64,000 nt of DNA from Pseudomonas laurylsulfativorans (GCF_002906155.1 NZ_MUJK01000009.1:155354-219353); one strand, 5' to 3'; numbered from the stretch's first letter, positions 1 to 9,272 are shown. Made by a program: numbers and translations. Notes: generated from the sequence alone by a model not told the origin.

Positions 1-1902
1 CTCGACGTTGTCAGTCAGGGTGTAGGCACTGATGGAGCTATAAACGGTGTCGATGCCACCGGTGGCGGTGACAGCATTGGTCTCGCTGACGATATCGCCG
101 GCATTGTCGACGTAGTAGAGGTCGGAGCCATCGCCGCCGATCAGGCGGTCGGCACCGGCGGCGCCGTTGAGTTGGTCACTGCCCAGGCCGCCGCTGAGGG
201 TGTTGGCAAGCGCGTTACCGGTCAGCTTGTCGTGATAGTTGCTGCCCGTGAGGTTCTCGAAGTTCAACAGGGTGTCTGAACCGGAGCCACCGGTGGCTTG
301 CGCAGTGGTCAGCGCCAGGTTGGCCGTGACCGCCGCCGTGGCATAGGCATAGGACGCGGTATCGATGCCGGTACCGCCATTGAGGATGTTGTTGCCGGCC
401 GCTGCATCGATGACGTTATTGAGGCTGTTACCGGTGCCGTTGGCCGCGCCGGTCGACAGCAGGCGCAGGTTCTCGACGTTGTCACCCAAGGTGTAGGTGT
501 CGAGGTAGCTATAGACGCTATCGGTGCCGCCAGTGCTTGCCGTGGCATTGGTCTCGCTGACGATATCGCCGACATTGTCGACGTAGTAGATGTCAGAACC
601 ATCGCCGCCAGTCATCCGGTCGGCACCACTGCCGCCATCGAGGGTGTCGTTGCCGGCACCGCCATTGAGGGTGTCGTTGTCTGCGCCGCCGTAAAGGATA
701 TTGGCCAGGGCATTGCCGGTTAGCGTATCGGATTCATCAGTACCGATGACGCCCTCGATAGACACGAAAGTATCGTAGCCTTGGGACGTATATTGCGAGC
801 CGGTGTTGGACAGATCGACGGTGACACCAAAGTTGGAATAGGCATACGAAACAAAGTCGGTGCCCCCCGCGCCATTGAATATATTGTTGTACGAGTTGCC
901 GACAAAGGTGTTGTTCAGTGCGTTACCTGTGCCGTTGATACTGCTATTGCCGGTCAGAATCAGGTTCTCCAGGTTGTCACCGAGCGTATAGCTGATTTCT
1001 GACTGAACAACGTCGGTACCCTGGTTGGCAAGTTCAACAAGCGTATCCAGTGCATCCACGATATAGGTGTCGTCGCCCAGGCCGCCCAAGAGCCTGTCGC
1101 TGCCCGCTGCGCCGTAGAGCACGTCATTTCCGGCATAACCATTGATGACGTCATTGCCGGATGAACCGTAGAGCGAGTCATTCCCGGCAGTTCCTTGCAT
1201 GTTGTCATTGCCGGATGTGCCGCTGACGATGCTGAATTTGTAATAACCGGCTGCCCCTGTGTTACCTGGGGTGGTTTCCAGCCCGAGAATGGCGGATTCA
1301 TTGCCCGATTGCGGCAGTTCATACCAGGAGGAGCCATCGCCAGTCGAGTAACCGGCACGGGCAATGGTTCCTCCCAGGCCATCGGTGCCGCCACTGGCGC
1401 TACCGGTCGTCCAGTTGACGGTTTCATATCTGAAGATGACATCGAAGTTGCCGTTGCCCTTTCCAACCAGCTGGAGTTGGAAGGCATTGAGCTTATCTAC
1501 CTTGCTGTTGTAGTAACCGACGTCATCCCAGGTAACGGTCAGCGTGCCATTGCCAGCGGAATTGAAGTCGTAATAGACCAGGTTGCTGCCCGTCGATGTG
1601 CCGCCCGGCGTGGCACTGACCGCTCCACCACGGGTATCGACGTCGGCAAAAAAGGGAGCAATCATCGGCCTGCTGGAGTCTTGCATGCCGTAGGGGGTAT
1701 AGGTGGACTGGCCGCCACCAAATGTAATGTTCCCGTTGTTGTTGACGGAAATATCGGTGTAGTTGGTGCCGAAGAAATTGAGTCCGGCAGCCCCGAAAAC
1801 AGTGCTGATATCAATGTAAGAGGCGTAGCTGTCATCGTTTCGAGTCAGCTGATTCTCCCCGAAACCCGCTGCACCACCTAGACCGTTTATCAAACTAGCC
1901 AT
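1..1902 (-). CDS. RTX calcium-binding protein with N-terminal nidogen-like domain (C-terminus off window)
   Basis: The reading frame is open from ATG at 1902 to the window edge (634 codons, no stop), so the C-terminus is missing. Residues about 35-220 resemble a NIDO (nidogen-like) domain, with blocks such as ISVNNNGNITFGG and PMIAPFFADVDTRGG. From about residue 225 there are glycine/aspartate nonapeptide repeats of the GGxGxDxLx type (for example YGGADNDTLNGGAGNDTLDG), which bind calcium in secreted RTX proteins. There is no N-terminal signal peptide, which fits type I secretion through a C-terminal signal; that part is not visible. The start is supported by an AGGGGTG ribosome site. Its upstream neighbour is a second RTX gene 86 bp away, and the two share nearly identical modules. 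Function beyond a secreted or surface adhesin-like role is inference. Confidence 0.85.
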   Translation of the reverse strand, partial: MASLINGLGGAAGFGENQLTRNDDSYASYIDISTVFGAAGLNFFGTNYTDISVNNNGNITFGGGQSTYTPYGMQDSSRPMIAPFFADVDTRGGAVSATPGGTSTGSNLVYYDFNSAGNGTLTVTWDDVGYYNSKVDKLNAFQLQLVGKGNGNFDVIFRYETVNWTTGSASGGTDGLGGTIARAGYSTGDGSSWYELPQSGNESAILGLETTPGNTGAAGYYKFSIVSGTSGNDNMQGTAGNDSLYGSSGNDVINGYAGNDVLYGAAGSDRLLGGLGDDTYIVDALDTLVELANQGTDVVQSEISYTLGDNLENLILTGNSSINGTGNALNNTFVGNSYNNIFNGAGGTDFVSYAYSNFGVTVDLSNTGSQYTSQGYDTFVSIEGVIGTDESDTLTGNALANILYGGADNDTLNGGAGNDTLDGGSGADRMTGGDGSDIYYVDNVGDIVSETNATASTGGTDSVYSYLDTYTLGDNVENLRLLSTGAANGTGNSLNNVIDAAAGNNILNGGTGIDTASYAYATAAVTANLALTTAQATGGSGSDTLLNFENLTGSNYHDKLTGNALANTLSGGLGSDQLNGAAGADRLIGGDGSDLYYVDNAGDIVSETNAVTATGGIDTVYSSISAYTLTDNVE

Positions 1903-1988
1903 ATCAACACCCCTGTCGTTTATTTAACTTGCTTGTCAGTTTGTTTTCGGGACAGCCATGAATCATCGGGTACGCAGCGTCAGGCCGA

Positions 1989-4622
1989 TCAGGCAATCAG
2001 GTCGGCCGTTTGCAAGTTGCTTACCCCCAGCAACTGAATTTCGAACTCCGCGGCGGTGTCGGCGTCGGTGCTGCCGTAGAGAATGCCGCCGGCGAACCGT
2101 ACCTGCCCTGTGGCGTTGCTGCTGAATGCGCTGGAGCCAATGAAGCTGAACGCATCGTTGGCCGCCGTCGCCAGGTTGGCGTCCAGGGTCGACAGGTCGA
2201 TCTTGTCGCCTTCGCTGGTCTTGAAATCGCCAATGACATCGCGCAGGGCGGCGCCCAAGCCCATTTCATTCAAGGCATTGAAGTCGAATTTGTCGGCCCC
2301 GGCGCCACCATAAAGCTTGTCCAGGCCCGTGCCACCGATCAGGAGGTCGTTGCCGGCGCCACCGATGAGCGTGTCGTTACCGGCACCGCCAGAGAGGGTG
2401 TTGGCAAGCGCGTTACCGGTCAGGTTGTCGTGATAGGCGCTGCCCGTGAGGTTTTCGAAGTTCAGCAGGGTGTCTGAACCGGAACCACCGGTGGCTTGCG
2501 CGGTGGTCAGCGCCAGGTTGGCCGTGACCGCTGCCGTGGCATAGGCATAGGACGCGGTATCGATACCGGCGCCGCCATTGAGGATGTTGTTGCCGGCTCC
2601 GGCGTCGATGACGTTGTTGAGGCTGTTGCCGTTGCCGTTGGCAGCGCCGGTCGACAGCAGGCGCAGGTTCTCGACATTGTCACCCAGGGTGTAGGCGCCC
2701 AGGAAGCTGTAGACGGTATCGGTGCCGCCGGTGCTGGCAACAGCATTGGTTTCACTGACGACATCGCCGGCATTGTCGACGTAGTAGAGGTCGGAGCCAT
2801 CGCCGCCGATCAGGCGGTCGGCACCGGCGGCGCCGTTGAGTTGGTCGTTGCCCAGGCCACCGCTGAGGGTGTTGGCAAGCGCATTGCCGGTCAGCTTGTC
2901 GTGATAGGCGCTGCCCGTGAGGTTCTCGAAGTTCAACAGGGTGTCTGAACCGGAACCACCGGTGGCTTGCGCGGTGGTCAGCGTCAGGTTGGCGGTGACT
3001 GCCGCCGTGGCATAGGCATAGGACGCGGTATCGATACCGGCGCCGCCATTGAGAATGTTGTTGCCGGCCCCGGCATCGATGACGTTGTTGAGGCTGTTGC
3101 CGGTACCGTTGGCCGCGCCGGTCGACAGCAGGCGCAGGTTCTCGACGTTGTCAGTCAGGGTGTAGGCACTGATGGAGCTATAAACGGTGTCGATGCCACC
3201 GGTGGCGGTGACAGCATTGGTCTCGCTGACGATATCGCCGGCATTGTCGACGTAGTAGAGGTCGGAGCCATCGCCGCCGATCAGGCGGTCGGCACCGGCA
3301 GCGCCGTTGAGCGAGTCATTGCCGACTCCGCCGTTCAGATGGTCGTTGGCGCGGCCACCTGTAAGCGTGTCGTTGCCCGCACCGCCGTCGATGATCACAC
3401 TGCCGGCGCTGGACCAGGTCAGGGTGTTGGCCAACGCATCGCCTGTCAGGCTGGAAACCTTGTTGCCGTTCGCGTCAAAACGCTGGGTATAAACGTCAAC
3501 TTGCCCATTGACCACAGAGGACTCCCAGGCAACCACGTAGCCGCCATCGGCCAATGTAGTCACCTGGGTGAACATTTGATTGCCGGTGGTGGTTGTGTTG
3601 ATGCGGGTTTCGGTACCCACCTTGACGCCGCTGGCATTGAAGAGTTGGCAGAAGATGCCATTTGCATCGCCGGTGCCTTGGCCTGCCCAGGTCACCAGAT
3701 AACCGCCATTCGTCAGGGCGGTGACGTTAGGCTCTTCCTGATTGCCTGCAGTGGTGGTGTTCACTCGGGTTTCTGCACCCACTTTTACGCCTGCGGCATT
3801 GAAAAGCTGCGCGTAGATGTCGGCAGGGGCATTGGTTTCGTCGTTGCCATCGCCATCGTCGGGAGCCGATTGCCAGGTGACGACATAGTTACCGCTACTC
3901 AGAACCTTGACGACGGGGTCTGTCTGATCGTCGGTCACCCTGGTATTGATGCGAATCTCTGCGCCCGATTTGCTGCCGTCGGCCTTGAACCGCTGACCAA
4001 AGATGCCGGATGTATCGCCTGTTCCGTTACCCTCCCAAACCACCATCATGCCGCCGTCGGCAAGGCCGGTGACAGTAGAGTCATCCTGCTCGGACAGAGT
4101 GGTGGTAGCGACGCGAGTCTCCACACCGACCTTCGTCCCACTGGCGTCATAGCGCTGCAGGTAACTGCCCCAGGCGCTGCCGTCCTGACCGTACGAAGCC
4201 CAGGACACCACAAAACCGCCGTCCTTGAGTGAGGTGATCTGCGCGCTGTCCTGCTCGCCGGTTCTGGTTGTGTTGACGATGAACTCGCCTCCAACCCTGA
4301 CGCCATTGGCGTTGTAGATCTGGGCGGCGATGTCCGACATATCGTCGAAGGTATCCGATTGCCAGGCAACCACGTAGCCACCGTTGGCCAATGCGGTAAT
4401 GGTGGGATCTTCCTGCTCGCTGTTCGTGACTGTATTGACGAGGGCCGGCCCGCCGACCTTCACCCCACTGGCGTTATAGCGCTGGGTGTAGATGTAGTCG
4501 GCAAAGCTTGTTCCCTGATCGCTCCACGCCACGATGTAACCACCATCTTTCAGGGCCGTGAGGGAGGGCTCGGAATGATAGCCAGTCGTGAGGTTGACGC
4601 GGATTTCGCCCAGGGTTGGCAT
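1989..4622 (-). CDS. Secreted RTX protein with seven N-terminal propeller-like repeats and serralysin-type C-terminus
   Basis: This 877-residue protein has three parts. Residues about 1-390 hold seven repeats of 53-62 residues with the pattern T.L.(D/N)GGYVVAW ... QRYNASGVKVG, ETRVNTTT; seven such units suggest a seven-bladed beta-propeller (inference). Residues about 400-770 carry RTX GGxGxDxLxG repeats, including two almost identical 157-residue modules. The last 110 residues (ADKFDFNALNEM, VIGDFKTSEGDKIDLSTLDA) match the C-terminal domain of serralysin-type M10 peptidases, which holds the type I secretion signal. There is no HExxH zinc motif, so it is not a peptidase. The start is backed by AAAGGAA six bases upstream. 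No ABC secretion genes are in the window. Likely an extracellular calcium-dependent adhesin or matrix protein. Confidence 0.85.
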   Translation of the reverse strand: MPTLGEIRVNLTTGYHSEPSLTALKDGGYIVAWSDQGTSFADYIYTQRYNASGVKVGGPALVNTVTNSEQEDPTITALANGGYVVAWQSDTFDDMSDIAAQIYNANGVRVGGEFIVNTTRTGEQDSAQITSLKDGGFVVSWASYGQDGSAWGSYLQRYDASGTKVGVETRVATTTLSEQDDSTVTGLADGGMMVVWEGNGTGDTSGIFGQRFKADGSKSGAEIRINTRVTDDQTDPVVKVLSSGNYVVTWQSAPDDGDGNDETNAPADIYAQLFNAAGVKVGAETRVNTTTAGNQEEPNVTALTNGGYLVTWAGQGTGDANGIFCQLFNASGVKVGTETRINTTTTGNQMFTQVTTLADGGYVVAWESSVVNGQVDVYTQRFDANGNKVSSLTGDALANTLTWSSAGSVIIDGGAGNDTLTGGRANDHLNGGVGNDSLNGAAGADRLIGGDGSDLYYVDNAGDIVSETNAVTATGGIDTVYSSISAYTLTDNVENLRLLSTGAANGTGNSLNNVIDAGAGNNILNGGAGIDTASYAYATAAVTANLTLTTAQATGGSGSDTLLNFENLTGSAYHDKLTGNALANTLSGGLGNDQLNGAAGADRLIGGDGSDLYYVDNAGDVVSETNAVASTGGTDTVYSFLGAYTLGDNVENLRLLSTGAANGNGNSLNNVIDAGAGNNILNGGAGIDTASYAYATAAVTANLALTTAQATGGSGSDTLLNFENLTGSAYHDNLTGNALANTLSGGAGNDTLIGGAGNDLLIGGTGLDKLYGGAGADKFDFNALNEMGLGAALRDVIGDFKTSEGDKIDLSTLDANLATAANDAFSFIGSSAFSSNATGQVRFAGGILYGSTDADTAAEFEIQLLGVSNLQTADLIA
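2401..3311 (-). repeat. Direct repeat of a 471-bp RTX module (two copies, more in the neighbouring gene)
   Basis: A unit of 471 bp (157 codons) starts at 2401 and again at 2872. The second copy diverges from about 3311. A related unit lies at 203-700 in the neighbouring RTX gene. Positions 1-159 of the window are identical to 3141-3299 by eye. Each unit encodes an RTX block, a YYVDNAGDIVSE block, a VENLRLLSTGAANG block and an AYATAAVTANL block. Confidence 0.85.
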
Positions 4623-4883
4623 TGCAAATTCCTTTTACGCAACGTGAAAACGGAAGTGACTGGCAGTTTACAGCGCAAAACGGTGGCGTCAAATTGCCAT
4701 TATCTGGGCAATCAAGTCGGTGGCTTCAGGCTGCTTGCCAATGCTGCTGGCGAACTCTGGCCGCCTGGTTGCATGGCTTGCGACAGAAGGCATCGTCGAT
4801 GGCGGTGTTCGGTGGGTGGAGTTAAGGCGGGGTGGAGAGTGGCCTGGTCCGGAGAGGGTCCGGCGGCCATTAAATCGTGGGCA

Positions 4884-4922
4884 ATAAAAAACCCCAAGGA
4901 ATCATCTTCGCTTGGGGTTTTT
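4884..4922 (-). terminator. Rho-independent terminator of tRNA-Phe
   Basis: The arms AAACCCCAAG and CTTGGGGTTT flank a 12-13 base loop. On the minus strand the stem ends in a T-rich run, directly downstream of the tRNA. It is symmetrical enough to work in both directions. Confidence 0.8.
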
Positions 4923-4930
4923 CGGTATTT

Positions 4931-5006
4931 TGGTGCCCAGAGACGGAATCGAACCGCCGACACGGGGATTTTCAATCCCCTGCTCTACCGACTGAGCTAT
5001 CTGGGC
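4931..5006 (-). tRNA. tRNA-Phe (GAA)
   Basis: This 76-nt tRNA includes an encoded CCA (TGG at 4931-4933 on the plus strand). The acceptor stem GCCCAGA pairs with TCTGGGC. The D-loop contains AGCTCAGTCGGTAGAGC. The anticodon stem-loop GGGGATTGAAAATCCCC gives anticodon GAA. The T arm contains GTTCGATTC. It has its own promoter and terminator, so it is a single-gene transcription unit. Confidence 0.97.
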
Positions 5007-5016
5007 AACGGGGCGC

Positions 5017-5045
5017 ATTAAACGGGTTTTTCAGGGGGTCGTCAA
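5017..5045 (-). promoter_or_regulatory. Sigma-70 promoter of tRNA-Phe
   Basis: On the minus strand, TTGACG at 5045-5040 and TTTAAT at 5022-5017 are separated by exactly 17 bases. A GC-rich discriminator (GCGCCCC) follows, and the tRNA 5' end is about 10 bases after the -10 box. A GC-rich discriminator is typical of stringently controlled stable-RNA promoters. Confidence 0.75.
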
Positions 5046-5109
5046 GCAAGTTTTCAAAAAAATTTTAATTATTACCGTCGCTTACGTTCCGACCCCTGAT
5101 AAATCGGGG

Positions 5110-5382
5110 TTATTCCGATGGTGGTACGTAGCCTTCGGCCTTGGCGTAATCTTCGCCGGAGAAGTACTTGTCCATTTCGCCCTGAAGATATTTGCGATCT
5201 TCGGCGTTCATCATGTTCAGGCGTTTTTCGTTGATCAGCAGGGTCTGGTGCTTCTGCCAGTCGGCCCAGGCCTTTTGCGAGACGTGGTCAAAAATGTCCT
5301 GGCCTTTGGCGCCCGGGAAGGGAGCGCGCTCCAGGCCTGGCAATTCTTCTTTGTACTTGCGGCACATGATGGTGCGGGTCAT
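5110..5382 (-). CDS. yggX: Probable Fe(2+)-trafficking protein YggX
   Basis: This 90-residue protein matches the small YggX family over its full length (MTRTIMCRKYKEELPGLERA at the start, then GQDIFDHVSQKAWADWQKHQ). YggX helps protect Fe-S clusters and supplies iron for them in the cytoplasm; the N-terminal cysteine (Cys7) is the conserved family cysteine. Its ATG overlaps the mutY stop by four bases, so the two are translationally coupled. MutY is an Fe-S enzyme, which fits the pairing seen widely in gammaproteobacteria. Confidence 0.95.
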   Translation of the reverse strand: MTRTIMCRKYKEELPGLERAPFPGAKGQDIFDHVSQKAWADWQKHQTLLINEKRLNMMNAEDRKYLQGEMDKYFSGEDYAKAEGYVPPSE

Positions 5383-6446
5383 GACGACTCTCCTGCGTTC
5401 AATACGGCGGCCGCGCGTTCGAGCAAGGTTTTGACCGGGGCGGCAAGGCCCAGGCGCGGCGGGGTGGCGAGGTTATACCAGAGCCAGTCAGCCTCGGCCA
5501 TGTGATGGCCGATCTCCTGGACCTGAACCAGCCAGGGTTCGATGGATAACTGAAAATGGCTGAAGGTGTGCACCAGGTTTGGCAATGCCTGCTGTGTGCC
5601 CAGTTCCAGCGAGTGCTGAGCGGCCAGATGTTCCAGGTCGTCGAGGCCGTCGAGTTCCGGCAGGCTCCACAAACCGCCCCAGAGGCCCGTGGAGGGGCGA
5701 CGGTAAAGCAGGATGGCGCCCTCGGCGTTGGCGAGCATCGGCATCAGCGTGCGCTTCTGCGGGATGGCTTTGCGCGGCTTGGGGATCGGGTAACGGGTTT
5801 CCAGGCCGAGCATGTGCGCCTCACAGCCTTTTTCCAGTGGACACAGCAGGCAACTGGGTTTGCTGCGGGTGCAGAGCGTGGCACCGAGGTCCATCATCGC
5901 TTGGGTGTAGGCGTTGACCCGATCATGCGGCGTAAAGCGCTCAGCGTTGGCCCAGAGCTGTTTGGCGACCTTAGGCTCGCCCGGATAGCCCTCTTGCGCG
6001 GTAAAGCGCGCCAGCACGCGTTTGACGTTGCCGTCGAGGATCGGCGCACGCAGGCCCATGCTGATGCTGGCAATGGCGCCAGCGGTGGACAGGCCGATAC
6101 CCGGCAAGTCAGTGAGCTTTTCCACGTCCCGGGGAAATTCGCCGCCGTACTGCTCGACGACGATTTTCGCGGTCTTCTGCAAATTGCGTGCGCGGGTGTA
6201 ATAACCAAGGCCCGTCCACAGATGCAGCACTTCGTCTTCCGGTGCCGCCGCCAGGGCCCCGACCGTTGGCAACGAGGCCATGAAACGGTCGAAGTAGTTC
6301 AGCACGGTGCTGACCTGGGTTTGCTGAAGCATGATTTCCGAGACCCACACCCGATACGGGTTGATGTCCTGCTGCCAGGGCAAATCGTGACGGCCGTGGC
6401 GGTCGAACCAGTCCAGCACCGCCGTTGAAAACTGCTCGGCTCTCAT
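5379..6446 (-). CDS. mutY: Adenine DNA glycosylase MutY
   Basis: This cytoplasmic DNA repair enzyme removes adenine mispaired with 8-oxoguanine. The 355 residues contain the helix-hairpin-helix LPGIGLSTAGA (114-124), the expected catalytic Glu37 (SEIMLQQTQV) and Asp138 (ILDGN), and the 4Fe-4S cluster loop C-X6-C-X2-C-X5-C at Cys192, 199, 202 and 208. The last 130 residues form the NUDIX-like 8-oxoG recognition domain. It overlaps asmA upstream and yggX downstream by four bases each (ATGA), which indicates one operon. Confidence 0.97.
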   Translation of the reverse strand: MRAEQFSTAVLDWFDRHGRHDLPWQQDINPYRVWVSEIMLQQTQVSTVLNYFDRFMASLPTVGALAAAPEDEVLHLWTGLGYYTRARNLQKTAKIVVEQYGGEFPRDVEKLTDLPGIGLSTAGAIASISMGLRAPILDGNVKRVLARFTAQEGYPGEPKVAKQLWANAERFTPHDRVNAYTQAMMDLGATLCTRSKPSCLLCPLEKGCEAHMLGLETRYPIPKPRKAIPQKRTLMPMLANAEGAILLYRRPSTGLWGGLWSLPELDGLDDLEHLAAQHSLELGTQQALPNLVHTFSHFQLSIEPWLVQVQEIGHHMAEADWLWYNLATPPRLGLAAPVKTLLERAAAVLNAGESS

Positions 6447-8674
6447 CGCTTGAACAGCCCCTTGAGCGCGTCTTTGAGTTGCGGGTTGACCTTGTCGCCC
6501 AATTTTTCATCGATTTTTTCGCTGATCCGCTCACCGGCCAGTTTGGCCGCGACCTGGCTCATGCGTTCGTTATCCAGGCGGCAGGCCTTGGCGCCCAGTT
6601 CCAGTGGGCCACGGCAACGCAGTGGCCACTCGATGCCGACAAACTTGTCGCCGACCTGGCAAGCCGGGTCCGGCATGGCGCTGGTATCGCCTTCGACAAT
6701 GATGCCGACGCGGTAGTCCATGCCCAGCACCCGCAGATCGATGTCACCGTTACCGTTGACGGTCATGCCCGGGATGCGCACTTTCAGGTCCGGGTTGCTG
6801 GCCACTCCATTACGCAAGGTCAGGTTGCCCTTGAGCTCCTGGAACGGTGTGTCCTTGCCCCGTGGCTCGCCGCTGAGGTTTTTGCGGTTGAGCGTGGCGA
6901 TGCCTTTGCACAGCTGTTGCTCAAGGTTGGCGTTGAGTAGCACGCCATTGTTGATGACGAAGCTGGTGTTGCCGTTGAGGGTTTCGATCAACGCTTTCTG
7001 GCTGTTGCCGTTGCCGGTCAGGCTGCTGTTGAGCGTGACCAGGCCTTTGACTGGCGGATTCTTGCCCTGGCTCTCGAGGATTTTTTCTGCCGGCACCCGG
7101 CTGATCTTCGTCTGCAGATTCAGCGTCGGCACTGCCTGGCGCACATCGAGCGTGCCGGTGCTTTCGAAGTTGCCCTCGTACAGATCGCCGCGCAGGTTGG
7201 CCAGCGTCAGCAGGCCGCCCTGGCCGGTGGCCTTGAGCGCAGCGTTGTGGATCGGCAGCTTTTGCAGGGTCAACTGGCCGAAGGTCAGGTCGGCGTCCAC
7301 ATCGAGCTTGCTCAAGCGCTCCACTGGCAACAGGCGCTCGTTGCTCCACGCGTCCTTGGTCGGTGCGGGTGGCAGAGGTGTGCTGCCGGCGCCGGCCATG
7401 GCATCGGCTTCGGTGCTGGCGACTTCGGCCTGGCGTACCTGCGTGGCGCTATTGGCCTCGGCGGATTTCGGCGGCAGGTAACGGTCGACGTTGAAGGTGT
7501 CGGCCTTGAGCACGGCGCGCAGCGATTGCTTGGCGAAGTCTTCGACGGCAATACGGCCGCTGAAGGTGCTGTCATCGACTTTCAGGTTGAGGTTGTCGAG
7601 CGCCAGGCTGGTCGGTGTCGCTGCCAGTCGGCTGACCAGCTCGACTTTGCTCAGGCTGCCCTCGGCCATGGCCGGTAGTTTCTGGCCAATGCTGTCGACG
7701 AATTTCGCCAGGTCGAACTGGGCAATCGAGATGCCGCCGCTGACTTGTGGCGTTTTGTCGAGGTCGTTGACCTTCAGCTCACCCAGTGCCCGCAGTTGGT
7801 TGGCGGAGATCTTGATACCGGTCCACTCGGCAACGTTGGCGGCCTTGTCCAGCACCAGTTGGCCCTGGGCGGAGAAGGTCATGCTCTTGCCTTGCAACGG
7901 GTCGCCGGTCACTTCACCGGACAGCTTCATGTCTTCGAACTGATAGCGCTGCAGTGCACGTGCGATGCGCAGTTCACCATTGAGCTCGGTGCGCACTCGC
8001 AATGCGGGCTGGTTGGCTGACAGGAAAGCCGTGAGCTTGAGCGGAATGTTGACGGAGTCGTGAACCGCACCGGTGCTCAACTGAATACTTTCGGCGCTGA
8101 AGCTCTTGCCGGTTCGTTCGTCGGTGTATTCAACCCGTGCGTTGTTCACGGTCAGGCTGTCGATGTCCAGGCGGATCGGTTGAGGCGCTTTTTCCGCCGC
8201 GCCGCTGGCGTCGGACGGTGGTTCGTTAGCGGCTGGCGGGGTGCTGGTCGCGTCGGTGCCGGCCGTTGCAGGCAGCTTGCCGATGTCCTCCCAGTTGCCG
8301 TGACCATCCTTGTCGCGGTTCAGGCGCAGATTCAGGCCTTCGACGCGCACGTCGCTCATCTGTACTTCACGGCGCAGCAGCGGCAGTACGCGCACCGAAA
8401 GGCCGAGCATCTGCAAGTCGGCGTACGGTTCGGTCGGCTTGACCATGGTCGCGACACTGGCGTCGTGCAGCTCCAGGCCCAGCCACGGGAAGAGGCTCCA
8501 GCCGATATCGCCATTGAGCGTCAGCTCGATGTGGGCCTTGTCGCGGGCAATCTGGCGAATCTCGTCTTTGTAGTCGTTGGGATCGAAGAGGTGGGTCAGG
8601 GCAAAGCCCAATGCCACAATGATCAGCAACAGCCCGAGAAGTACCAGACCCAGGATTTTGCCGAACGCTTTCAT
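6443..8674 (-). CDS. asmA: AsmA family protein
   Basis: This 743-residue protein has one N-terminal membrane helix (KILGLVLLGLLLIIVALGFA) and a long periplasmic region of the AsmA type (LFDPNDYKDEI, LNGDIGWSLFPWLGLEL). The C-terminal AsmA block contains GNTSFVINNGVLLNANLEQQ. AsmA-like proteins are thought to form beta-groove bridges that move phospholipid towards the outer membrane. I chose ATG at 8674, where AAGGA lies seven bases upstream; an in-frame TTG ten codons earlier has no good ribosome site. It heads the asmA-mutY-yggX operon. A low-complexity Ala/Pro linker lies at about residues 145-165. Confidence 0.92.
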   Translation of the reverse strand: MKAFGKILGLVLLGLLLIIVALGFALTHLFDPNDYKDEIRQIARDKAHIELTLNGDIGWSLFPWLGLELHDASVATMVKPTEPYADLQMLGLSVRVLPLLRREVQMSDVRVEGLNLRLNRDKDGHGNWEDIGKLPATAGTDATSTPPAANEPPSDASGAAEKAPQPIRLDIDSLTVNNARVEYTDERTGKSFSAESIQLSTGAVHDSVNIPLKLTAFLSANQPALRVRTELNGELRIARALQRYQFEDMKLSGEVTGDPLQGKSMTFSAQGQLVLDKAANVAEWTGIKISANQLRALGELKVNDLDKTPQVSGGISIAQFDLAKFVDSIGQKLPAMAEGSLSKVELVSRLAATPTSLALDNLNLKVDDSTFSGRIAVEDFAKQSLRAVLKADTFNVDRYLPPKSAEANSATQVRQAEVASTEADAMAGAGSTPLPPAPTKDAWSNERLLPVERLSKLDVDADLTFGQLTLQKLPIHNAALKATGQGGLLTLANLRGDLYEGNFESTGTLDVRQAVPTLNLQTKISRVPAEKILESQGKNPPVKGLVTLNSSLTGNGNSQKALIETLNGNTSFVINNGVLLNANLEQQLCKGIATLNRKNLSGEPRGKDTPFQELKGNLTLRNGVASNPDLKVRIPGMTVNGNGDIDLRVLGMDYRVGIIVEGDTSAMPDPACQVGDKFVGIEWPLRCRGPLELGAKACRLDNERMSQVAAKLAGERISEKIDEKLGDKVNPQLKDALKGLFKR

Positions 8675-8752
8675 GGGCGAGTCCTTGTAATTAATCGAAT
8701 TCAAAATTTAGCCGAGGAGTATAGCGCTCCGGAACGGACGACCGGTCAGTGA

Positions 8753-9157
8753 TCACGCCGGCAATATATCCAGCGGCAGTTTCAGCTTGGCGGCCAGTGC
8801 CTGCGCCTCCAGATGCCCGGCAGGCGCCAGCAAACGCAGCGTCTTGCCCGATTGCGCGGCCATTTTCTGGGCTTCGGCCACCAGTCGCTCGGCAACACCT
8901 CGGCGACGGGTAATTTTTCGCACACATATTTGTGACAAATGCCAGGTGTCTTGGTGCCTTTGCAACCGGGCTGCGCCCAGCAGGCGATCATTGAAGCGTC
9001 CGGCGATCAGAGTGCCGTCGCGCAAACAGTCTTCGATCAACTGCGCTTCCCCGGAAAAAGGGGCGAACAGCCAGTCTGGAGCGTCGTGGTAGATCTTCTG
9101 CAGATCCTGCCGATCCTGGGCAGTGGCTTGGTTCAGGGGCTCGACAATGATCGGCAT
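8753..9157 (-). CDS. PanZ/PanM-like GNAT acetyltransferase
   Basis: This small 134-residue GNAT-fold protein contains DRQDLQKIY, IAGRFNDRLLGAARL and ICVRKITRRRGVAERLVAEA; the last contains the acetyl-CoA pyrophosphate-binding loop (RRRGVA). These three blocks line up with E. coli PanZ (PanM), the acetyl-CoA sensor that triggers maturation of aspartate decarboxylase PanD. No pan gene is nearby, so a PanD partner is inferred from the family only. It is probably transcribed alone, between asmA and a divergent transporter. Confidence 0.75.
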   Translation of the reverse strand: MPIIVEPLNQATAQDRQDLQKIYHDAPDWLFAPFSGEAQLIEDCLRDGTLIAGRFNDRLLGAARLQRHQDTWHLSQICVRKITRRRGVAERLVAEAQKMAAQSGKTLRLLAPAGHLEAQALAAKLKLPLDILPA

Positions 9158-9272
9158 GGTGATTCCTTTGGGGTCATGAAGCGATGGAGATCAGATAACG
9201 TACAAAGCGTGATGTCGGTTTGGTTTTTCTCTCACCTGCAAATGGTAACCTTCGCCCGTTCGTCCGTCCTTC

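Noticed and set aside
1..3440. Periodic repeats that might look like a CRISPR array
   Set aside because: The repeats are long, in frame and encode RTX glycine-rich nonapeptides; there are no unique short spacers.
1989..4622. Serralysin protease
   Set aside because: Only the C-terminal RTX/secretion part resembles M10 peptidases; no HExxH motif is present.
4712..5068. Short open frames around the tRNA-Phe gene
   Set aside because: They cross the tRNA, its promoter and its terminator, and have no family resemblance.
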